Program-made: the position numbers and the translations under genes
The notes under the pieces: model-generated
Databases searched by the model: none
Told to the model about the DNA's origin: nothing
What the model saw: the letters and a program-made list of their open reading frames with translations, nothing else
NCBI RefSeq assembly: GCF_010119245.1
Contig: NZ_WNKG01000015.1
Location: forward strand, 1-64,000
Reading direction: 5' to 3'
DNA length: 64,000 nucleotides
Origin: Cyclobacterium salsum
Lineage (GTDB): Bacteria > Bacteroidota > Bacteroidia > Cytophagales > Cyclobacteriaceae
Part shown: positions 54,979 to 61,337 of the stretch, piece after piece
Layout of the letters: every line of letters starts with the position of its first letter
Position numbering within the stretch: the stretch's first letter is position 1

Positions 54979-55473
54979 ATGAGTAAGGACTTCTACCAGG
55001 CATCCATACTGCCCTTTACCGCCATCATCATTAAGCTTTGCAGGGCGTATACCAATTCCCAGGAGGATTATGAAGACTACTACCAGGAAGTATGCCTCCA
55101 ACTTTGGAGGAGCAGGGGTAATTTCAAGGGCCAATGCGAATGGTCTACCTGGGTGTATCGGATAGCCTTGAACGTTTGTTTGACCCTTCTCAAAAAAAGG
55201 AAGAAAGCGGGGAAAACCTTCTTTGCGTCAGAGGCATTGCCTGATACCGTTATGATTGAAAGCAGGGCCTTCGAAAACGAATCCCTAAATCAATTGTATG
55301 CAGCGATCAAACACCTGTCAGAAGTAGACCGGGCGGTGATCCTCCTGTACCTGGAAGAAAAGACCTACCAGGAGATTTCGGAAATATTAGGGACTAATCC
55401 CAACAGTATTGGCGTAAGAATAAACCGAATTAAAGAAAGATTAAAAAGAATATACAATGAAAAATTCAATTGA
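54979..55473 (+). CDS. RNA polymerase sigma factor, ECF subfamily
   Basis: 164 residues. Region 2 is at about 15-75 (EDYEDYYQEVCLQLWRSRGNFKGQCEWSTWVYRIALNVCLTLLKK) and region 4 at about 105-160 (LYAAIKHLSEVDRAVILLYLEEKTYQEISEILGTNPNSIGVRINRIKERLKRI), which contains the HTH for the -35-type element. The stop overlaps the next gene by 17 bases, so the membrane protein encoded there is likely its regulator. Target genes are unknown; none of the nearby promoters could be assigned to it. Confidence 0.92.
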   Translation: MSKDFYQASILPFTAIIIKLCRAYTNSQEDYEDYYQEVCLQLWRSRGNFKGQCEWSTWVYRIALNVCLTLLKKRKKAGKTFFASEALPDTVMIESRAFENESLNQLYAAIKHLSEVDRAVILLYLEEKTYQEISEILGTNPNSIGVRINRIKERLKRIYNEKFN

Positions 55474-56098
55474 AGCAGTATGGAAAGAGGGTTTTCTACA
55501 TGAGAAAAGCCTGGTCGCTCCCAAGATAAATGATTTGTACAATCAAAAGTCGATTCATTTGATTGACCGAATGAAACGATTGTTCAGGGCAAACGTAATG
55601 GCTATTGTCATCATGGCACTACTGATCCCACTGGTATATTATTTTCTGGATGTCCTTTGGTTGGGATTGGCTGTATCCATGCTGCTTTTGCTGACGGCAT
55701 GGTACAGTAAACGTCAAATGCAGGGAATCAAAGGCCTGAATCAGGGGGAAACTAGCTTTGATTACCTCAAGTCCTTTGATCAATGGCTAAAAAATTCCCT
55801 GGCTAGAAATCAGAAAGTAGTACGCTATACCTATCCGGTATATTTTCTTATCGCCTGCAGTACCATCGCATCCGCCTGGACCCGGGAACCCGAACTTGCC
55901 CTAAAAGTACAGCAACAGTTTCCGGGCTTGACCTTTGTTGGAAGTTTTCCCTTGATCGGTTTGGTCCTGATGGGACTGTTAACGCTATTGATGGTATATT
56001 TTTCGGACAAAATCTACCAGTGGGACGTTCGGTTGGTATATGGGCGTGTTTTTAAAAAGCTGGAAGAAACCATCGCGGAGATGGAACAGTTGAGATAA
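55457..56098 (+). CDS. Membrane protein, probable anti-sigma partner of the ECF factor
   Basis: 213 residues. A soluble N-terminal part of ~45 residues is followed by four membrane segments: about residues 47-67 and 69-85 (VMAIVIMALLIPLVYYFLDVLWLGLAVSMLLLLTAWY), then near 122-140 and 160-182 (LIGLVLMGLLTLLMVYF). It ends in a coiled helix (RVFKKLEETIAEMEQLR). It lacks the zinc-type anti-sigma motif, so the role is inferred only from the 17-base overlap with the sigma gene and the topology. Confidence 0.7.
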   Translation: MKNSIEAVWKEGFLHEKSLVAPKINDLYNQKSIHLIDRMKRLFRANVMAIVIMALLIPLVYYFLDVLWLGLAVSMLLLLTAWYSKRQMQGIKGLNQGETSFDYLKSFDQWLKNSLARNQKVVRYTYPVYFLIACSTIASAWTREPELALKVQQQFPGLTFVGSFPLIGLVLMGLLTLLMVYFSDKIYQWDVRLVYGRVFKKLEETIAEMEQLR

Positions 56099-56179
56099 CC
56101 GTATCAGGAGTTATTAAACAAAGACCTTATCCAAACAGGATAATCGAAATTGCTGAGCACACTTTGCTTTAAGGTTGGT

Positions 56180-56212
56180 TCATCCCCAAAAGTGCAGCCT
56201 GCCGGGGGATGA
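56180..56212. repeat. Hairpin after the ECF sigma operon
   Basis: TCATCCCC and GGGGATGA form an 8-bp stem around a 17-base loop. No T run follows, so it is not a clear intrinsic terminator. It may stabilise the 3' end of the sigma operon message. Confidence 0.4.
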
Positions 56213-56244
56213 CATAAGAATTCAGAGTGGATGAAGAATTTTTT

Positions 56245-56282
56245 GGGTAGCTATAAAACCGGTAGCCGTATTTTAGCTACCC
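56245..56282. repeat. Inverted repeat next to the mscS stop
   Basis: GGGTAGCTA at 56245-56253 and TAGCTACCC at 56274-56282 are perfect complements with a 20-base loop. The loop also contains GGTAGC. It lies 16 bases beyond the mscS stop on the minus strand. No proper T tail is seen. Confidence 0.45.
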
Positions 56283-56298
56283 ATACATCTCCTCTGTT

Positions 56299-57177
56299 CT
56301 ATCCCCCAAGGTTGCCTTCTCCCGGGGGAAAAGGGCCCTTCAGTTCGATAATCGTCCCTGGCAAGGGGTAACCCGCCCCTTCCAGGGCCTCCAGCACGGA
56401 CAGAATGGCCTGTGAGCGCACCTGAACGTCGGAATGTTTTTTATTATAGGTGTTTACCCAATAACTGACCTGCACTTGCAAATTGCTATCCCCCATATCG
56501 GTTACAAATACGGCAGGTCCCTTTTTACCTGCCAACACCCCTGGCACCGCTTTTAGGGTAGTGAGGATAAGGGCCAAGGCCTTCCGGTAATCAGAGCCGT
56601 AGCCCAATCCCAATTTAAAACCATAACTCAAATATCCGTCAATGGTGTAATTGATTAAGGGGCTTTTAATAATAGAAGCATTGGGGAGAAAGACATCCTT
56701 ACCGTCCAGGGTTTTGATCTGTGTGTCTCGGAGGTTCAGGGCGCGGACCTTGCCACTCAGTCCCTGAATCTCGACCAGATCTCCAATCTTAAAGGGCCTT
56801 TTGAAGGCCAGCAGGATGCCTGCCAGAAAGTTTTCCCCAATATCCTTCAGTGCGAAGCCTATGATAAAGGCAGTGATACCCGCTCCCGCTAGTATTCCGC
56901 TGACAACACCCGTAAGGCCCAGAAATCGCAATACCAGGGTAATGCCGAAAAGCATGATTAGCAGTCGGATGCTTCCGGCGATAAAACTTGTCAATAGGCT
57001 GTCCTCCGTCCTTTTATTCAGCCGGCTAAGCACAAGTCTTTTTATCCATCGGGACAGGTAAATAAAAAACACAAAAATCACCAAACCGATCAGCAGTGCT
57101 ACAAGCAATTGCCGCAGATCCGCCAGGTCGCCCGTCAGGAGAGTAGTTAGTTTTTCCAGCGATTCGTTAAAGTTCAT
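56299..57177 (-). CDS. MscS-family mechanosensitive channel
   Basis: 292 residues of the small MscS type. Three N-terminal membrane helices (residues ~20-45, 62-85 and 88-120), the third being the pore helix with SGILAGAGITAFIIGFALKDIGENFLAGI, which has the Gly/Ala packing pattern of MscS TM3. The cytoplasmic beta domain follows: FKIGDLVEIQGLSGKVRALNLRDTQIKTLDGKDVFLPNASI. The channel opens under membrane tension to release solutes in osmotic downshock. It starts 12 bases after the esterase gene, so the two are probably one transcript. Confidence 0.92.
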   Translation of the reverse strand: MNFNESLEKLTTLLTGDLADLRQLLVALLIGLVIFVFFIYLSRWIKRLVLSRLNKRTEDSLLTSFIAGSIRLLIMLFGITLVLRFLGLTGVVSGILAGAGITAFIIGFALKDIGENFLAGILLAFKRPFKIGDLVEIQGLSGKVRALNLRDTQIKTLDGKDVFLPNASIIKSPLINYTIDGYLSYGFKLGLGYGSDYRKALALILTTLKAVPGVLAGKKGPAVFVTDMGDSNLQVQVSYWVNTYNKKHSDVQVRSQAILSVLEALEGAGYPLPGTIIELKGPFPPGEGNLGG

Positions 57178-57189
57178 GGAGCTCGATTG

Positions 57190-58062
57190 TTATCGTGGCA
57201 TCAGCGGCTGGCTATTGTCCAAAACGAGTTGGCGAAGCCATTTTTCGGCGAGACCAGGCCAGGTTTCTGCGGCATTGTTTCCTTTCCGCATGCCGTAGCC
57301 GTGACCGCCTTCCGAAAGTAAATGTAAGGTAACGGGAAGGTTCTTGTCCCGAAGGGCTCCTGCCATCACCAGAGCGCTGTTGCCATAGCGGTCATCCGCT
57401 GTACCGAAAAGAAACTGGGGAGGGGTATTCTCACTTAAGCTTAGTTCTGGGCTGAGGCTGCGATCTTTTCCTTCGTCCAGGTAGGCCGGATAAATCAGCA
57501 GGGCAAAATCCGGACGGGCCGAAAGGCTGTCCAGGGCATCGACGGGTCTATAGGTCCTTTCTCCAAAACGCGTACTGGCCCGGGCTGCCAGGCTGCCGCC
57601 AGCCGAAAAGCCAATCACCCCCAATCGTTCGGGGTCCAGCTTCCAATCGCCGGCCCTACTACGTACCAGTCGGATGGCCCGCTGCAGGTCGTAGAGGGCA
57701 GGTTCCCGTTTGTCCGGAACTCGATATTGGAGCACAAACGCCGTAAATCCCAGTTGGTTAAACCACTCCGCTACCTCGTACCCTTCTTTGTCAATGGCCA
57801 GGATATTATAGCCCCCACCCGGACAGACGATGACACTGGCACCGTTGGACGGTCCTTTCGGCTCAAATACGACGAGTGCCGGGTCCGTTACATCGGTCAG
57901 TCGGGTGACATTTCCGCTGGTATTGGCGGTTTGAACGGGGGGATGTTTGGCCTCCGTTTCGCCGGGGACCGTGCCTGGCCAAACGTAAAGGGTGTCGGTA
58001 CCTTGTGCGTTGCTCATGGCTGAAAAGATAAATAAAATGATACAGGTGAAACAGGTTTTCAT
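57190..58062 (-). CDS. Secreted alpha/beta hydrolase, BD-FAE-like carbohydrate esterase
   Basis: 290 residues with a signal peptide (CFTCIILFIFSAMSNAQ). The fold opens with TDPALVVFEPKGPSNGASVIVCPGGGYNILAIDKEGYEVAEWF, the HGGG-like oxyanion region being PGGGY. Nucleophile Ser is in VIGFSAGGSLAA, Asp in FGTADDR and His in SEGGHGYGM. Related Bacteroidota enzymes remove acetyl or feruloyl groups from xylan. It is the first gene of a pair with mscS; no xylan-degrading genes are adjacent, although GH and esterase genes occur elsewhere in the window. Confidence 0.85.
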   Translation of the reverse strand: MKTCFTCIILFIFSAMSNAQGTDTLYVWPGTVPGETEAKHPPVQTANTSGNVTRLTDVTDPALVVFEPKGPSNGASVIVCPGGGYNILAIDKEGYEVAEWFNQLGFTAFVLQYRVPDKREPALYDLQRAIRLVRSRAGDWKLDPERLGVIGFSAGGSLAARASTRFGERTYRPVDALDSLSARPDFALLIYPAYLDEGKDRSLSPELSLSENTPPQFLFGTADDRYGNSALVMAGALRDKNLPVTLHLLSEGGHGYGMRKGNNAAETWPGLAEKWLRQLVLDNSQPLMPR

Positions 58063-58145
58063 TGAGTATGGGTTTTGATACTTGGTAGAACAAGGTTTTT
58101 TTTCATCGGATGTATAGAGTACGTTAAGTTAGGAGTTTTACTTGA

Positions 58146-58350
58146 AATCTGGCAGATTCTACTTGGAATTTAGGTCTGGCTTATTTCCCCCATGAAAAAT
58201 TCAGTTTTGAATTGGTTTTTTTAGACGCTGAGTTATTTAGGGTTTACAATAGAAGAAGGCCGTATAATAGTGTCGACACGCAGCAATACCATGGATGGGG
58301 TTTTGAAGTGGAGGGCTTCCTCAACCAACCGAGTCTTGTGTTGAGGTATT
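58146..58350 (+). pseudogene. Orphan C-terminal fragment of an outer membrane beta-barrel protein
   Basis: A stop-to-stop frame without a start codon reads WNLGLAYFPHEKFSFEL, VFLDAELFRVYN, then FEVEGFLNQPSLVLRYYF and a stop. Alternating hydrophobic residues and the final aromatic F are the marks of the last two or three strands of an outer membrane barrel. About 69 codons remain, with no upstream part, so it is probably a deletion remnant. A chance frame of this size is possible, since no family can be named. Confidence 0.35.
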
Positions 58351-58453
58351 ATTTCTAACCTTGCCCGGTATGAAAATCGATTATTTGCTGTTCTTAACCT
58401 TACAAAGGTAAGCGGAGCGACTTTTATTGGTGAAATTTCTTCGACTTTCATTC

Positions 58454-58493
58454 GCCCCATTATCATCGATTGAATCGTTGATAAAAATGGGGC
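58454..58493. repeat. 40-base imperfect palindrome
   Basis: GCCCCATTATCATCGATT pairs with AATCGTTGATAAAAATGGGGC around a single G, with a few mismatches. No T tail follows on either strand, so it is more likely a protein binding site or relic than a terminator. Confidence 0.5.
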
Positions 58494-58657
58494 AAACAAC
58501 TAGCAAATCTTGTGGACTGCCTGGATTGGTGACACTTTATCGCTTTTAAAGGATGGACTTCCTTATGAGAAGCTATTCAGCCATTTGCGTTGCTCCTCAG
58601 TAGGCTGCCTGTTACCGTCACTTGGAAGTGCGCTCCTGGCGAGAAGTGCCTGCCAGT

Positions 58658-58691
58658 AAAAAAATGCCCGGAACCAATTTTTTTAGCCCGG
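58658..58691 (-). terminator. Terminator of the small lipoprotein gene
   Basis: On the minus strand CCCGG, a 15-base AT-rich loop, CCGGG, then CA and seven T. The stem is short, but the position, 26 bases beyond the stop at 58717, and the T run fit. Confidence 0.55.
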
Positions 58692-58716
58692 GACATGATT
58701 TTCATAAACAGGGTGT

Positions 58717-59130
58717 TTATTCCTCCGTAATCCATTCGCTACTTATTTCCTCCAGAAGTAGCGAAGAGGTGGTTTCGTTGATAATCTTTAGTTCCTGAAT
58801 CTGTGTTCCTCCCCAAAATCCTGCTTCTAGCCGGATTATCTCCCCGTTTCTTTCCCAGGTTCCTTCGTAGTCATTGGTCACGATGGGAGGGGTGCCGCAC
58901 CATCCGCTATTGGCTCGATGGATCAATTTTCCATTATTAAAAAAGCGGTAACCATAGGTGTTTTCCTGTAGTTCGTCCACCTTTTCCATGGCGATGCCAT
59001 TTTCCTGGTACTCGAGATTACTCCAGTTGCCTACCGGAACGGGACCGTTTTGCAGGGCCGAGAGGCTTTCCTCTTCCATGCAGGAAAAAAGTAGCAAGCC
59101 AAATACAAAAGTAAATACGGTTGTTTTCAT
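58717..59130 (-). CDS. Small lipoprotein, lipocalin-like, unknown function
   Basis: 137 residues with signal FTFVFGLLLFSC and a lipidation Cys followed by MEEES. The mature part (VGNWSNLEYQENGIAMEKVDELQENTYGYRFFNNGKLIHR, then YEGTWERNGEIIRLEAGFW) follows the pattern of lipocalin-like domains in Bacteroidota: a G-x-W opening, repeated strands, and a late W-E-R-N-G. No binding partner is indicated. It is transcribed alone with its own terminator. Confidence 0.7.
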   Translation of the reverse strand: MKTTVFTFVFGLLLFSCMEEESLSALQNGPVPVGNWSNLEYQENGIAMEKVDELQENTYGYRFFNNGKLIHRANSGWCGTPPIVTNDYEGTWERNGEIIRLEAGFWGGTQIQELKIINETTSSLLLEEISSEWITEE

Positions 59131-59574
59131 GGGATGTCGTTTTTGGTTTTGATTCCTAGACGAAGATCGGCAAAAAACTGTTGAGGGGGATGGAATTTTT
59201 TTTATTTTTACTGCTCTGACTGGATCCGTCGCCTTCTTTTCTCGGCTTAATATTTGTTTAAAGCATTAAATTATAATCCATAGGAATAGCTACCATTGGC
59301 TGAAAAAGGTTCTTTTATCCGGTTTTGGGATTCTTCAGTAGCCGTCATTTGTAAATTTGCATCATTCTATCCAAATAGGATCCGAAGTAAAGCCTTTCTG
59401 GAGGCGGTGGTAAAATGACTCCCAACCGTTTCTTTTCGGACAACCTTTTGTTCGAAAGTGAACAGGCAGCGGAGTATCAAAGACCGAAAACCCCCTTGAA
59501 GGTAGCGATTTGCCTGTTTTATAAATAGGCACGCCATTGGAACGGGTATTCAACCACCATTGAAAATTACGAAC
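59131..59574. other. Intergenic region before the small membrane protein
   Basis: 444 bases without a recognised gene. TAAATTTG at 59352-59359 matches the -7 consensus on the plus strand. A 37-codon frame from ATG 59415 (starting MTPNRFFSDNL) lies downstream of it and could be a small peptide, but nothing else supports it. Confidence 0.35.
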
Positions 59575-59769
59575 ATGAGACTATTTACCGGTCTGGTCCT
59601 GTGGGCCATTCTTTTTGTGCTTTGCTGGCCTATTGCCTTGCTGCTGCTTTTGCTTTATCCCTTGATCTGGCTGATCCTGTTGCCCTTTCGGCTTTTGGGT
59701 TTGGGGGTCACCCTGACCTTATCCATGATATTCGCCCTGTTTATGCTGCCCTTTAGTCTGATGCGCTAG
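59575..59769 (+). CDS. Small hydrophobic membrane protein
   Basis: 64 residues from the ATG at 59575, a TTG at 59560 being the alternative. Almost the whole chain is hydrophobic: LVLWAILFVLCWPIALLLLLLYPLIWLILL, then LGLGVTLTLSMIFALFMLPFSL, giving two membrane helices, with a short basic break (PFRLLG). I recognise no family name. Its last 17 bases overlap the convergent symporter gene. Confidence 0.6.
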   Translation: MRLFTGLVLWAILFVLCWPIALLLLLLYPLIWLILLPFRLLGLGVTLTLSMIFALFMLPFSLMR

Positions 59770-61207
59770 GCTGCTTCTGAGCAGTCAATAGCAAGCCCAT
59801 ATAGGTGATGGCAGCATTGACCAGCAGGATTTCAAAACCGAACTGAAAACCATCAAACCACCGGGCGGAATTCCAGTCCAAAACGAAAGAAAGGGCCGGG
59901 CTCAGCAGACAGATATACGGCACCAGGCGGTCGCGGACCGCAAGCGGGTTCGTTAGCCCAAAGGCAAACAGCCCCAGCAGGGGACCATAGGTAAATCCGG
60001 CGGCCTTAAACACCGCACTTACTACACTGCGATCGTTCACTTCGTTGAAAACGACAATGGTCAAAAAAACCAAAAAGGTAAAACCGATATGGATCCACCT
60101 TCGCGTCAGGTCCTGATTGCTGTCCTTTTTGGCTGGCAGGTCAATGATATCGATGCAAAAGGAAGTGGTCAGAGCGGTGAGCGCAGAATCCGCACTGGAA
60201 AAAGCAGCAGCCGTGATTCCCAACAGGAATACCACTCCTGCCAGCGTGCCAAAATGGTTTAGGGCCAGACTGGGAAAGAGTTCGTCCGTAGCGCCGGGTA
60301 AGTCCAATCCGTTGACCGCCGCATAATGGTATAGCAGCACCCCCAAGGCCAGAAACAGGAGATTGGAGAAAAAGAAAGTAATGGCAAACCAGAAGATGTT
60401 TTTCTGGGCATCCTTTTGGTTGCGGCAGGTGAGGTTTTTCTGCATCACGTTTTGGTCCAGTCCATTCATGGCGATCGTAATGAATACCCCGCCGGCAAAC
60501 ATCTTGAAGAAGTTCTGACTGGTATTGCCCTCCCAGACAAAGATATTGGATAGCTCACTGTCTCCGACAATCGCCAGCATGTCCCCGGCACTTTCACCCA
60601 ATTGCCCGGCGATCACGGCGATGGTAATAATGACAGCTAAAAGCAGAAAACTGGTCTGCAAAGTATCCGTCCACACAATGGTTTTGATACCGCTTTTGTA
60701 GGTATACAGCCAGATCAGAATCATAGTGACAAAGACAGAAGCATAAAAAGGGACACCAAAAGCATCAAAAAATGCAATTTGAAGAACAGTAGCCGCCAAG
60801 AAGAGACGAAAGGAAGCACCGATGGTCTGGGAAATCAGAAATATAGTAGCACCCGTAAGGTAGGTGTTTCGACCAAAGCGGCTTTTCAGGTATTCGTAAA
60901 TGGAAATCAGATTGAGCCGATAAAATAGCGGAATCAATACCAGGGCAATGACCGCATAGCCAACCATGTTTCCCATCACAAACTGCAAGTATGCCCACTG
61001 GGTATTGCCCACTTCGCCGGGAACGGAAATAAAGGTTACTCCCGAAAGCGAAGCACCCACCATTCCGAATGCCACCAAAAACCAGGGAGATTCCCTGTTG
61101 CCAGTATAAAAAGTCAGACTATCGGACTTCAGGGAAGTCAGGTAACTGATCAGAAGTAGTAGGGCAAAGTAACCGGCAATTACGCCAAATACGAGTAGTG
61201 GACTCAT
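59753..61207 (-). CDS. Sodium:solute symporter (SSS family)
   Basis: 484 residues with about 13 membrane helices. The SSS core includes FLVAFGMVGASLSGVTFISVPGEVG near TM2, where the Ser/Gly-rich turn binds substrate, IGASFRLFLAATVLQ, and GITAAAFSSADSALTALTTSFCID near TM8, the Na+-site region. It takes up a solute with Na+. It is divergent from the NagZ-like gene across 130 bases, so an amino sugar or muropeptide fragment is a possible cargo; SSS members also move sialic acid, sugars and amino acids. Confidence 0.9.
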   Translation of the reverse strand: MSPLLVFGVIAGYFALLLLISYLTSLKSDSLTFYTGNRESPWFLVAFGMVGASLSGVTFISVPGEVGNTQWAYLQFVMGNMVGYAVIALVLIPLFYRLNLISIYEYLKSRFGRNTYLTGATIFLISQTIGASFRLFLAATVLQIAFFDAFGVPFYASVFVTMILIWLYTYKSGIKTIVWTDTLQTSFLLLAVIITIAVIAGQLGESAGDMLAIVGDSELSNIFVWEGNTSQNFFKMFAGGVFITIAMNGLDQNVMQKNLTCRNQKDAQKNIFWFAITFFFSNLLFLALGVLLYHYAAVNGLDLPGATDELFPSLALNHFGTLAGVVFLLGITAAAFSSADSALTALTTSFCIDIIDLPAKKDSNQDLTRRWIHIGFTFLVFLTIVVFNEVNDRSVVSAVFKAAGFTYGPLLGLFAFGLTNPLAVRDRLVPYICLLSPALSFVLDWNSARWFDGFQFGFEILLVNAAITYMGLLLTAQKQPSASD

Positions 61208-61337
61208 GGCATGGAGGTTGAATTGAAATTAATATCCCCAATGATAGCTATTTTCTTTAAATCCTGTTCAATCAGAAGCCACAAAATGGGTATCTTTCCG
61301 AATAAATAAAGGAATGCAACAATTCAAAAGAGATCGA

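Larger units (their letters stand above)
58351..58716. other. Intergenic region with a long palindrome
   Basis: No gene was recognised. A 40-base palindrome lies at 58454-58493 and the terminator of the downstream minus-strand gene at 58658-58691. An 88-codon minus-strand frame (58233-58499) overlaps the barrel remnant and looks non-coding. Confidence 0.4.

Noticed and set aside
58233-58499. 88-codon minus-strand frame
   Set aside because: It overlaps the palindrome and the barrel remnant, and has no family resemblance.
59362-59553. 63-codon minus-strand frame in the gap before the small membrane protein
   Set aside because: No start context, family or promoter; the sequence reads as non-coding.
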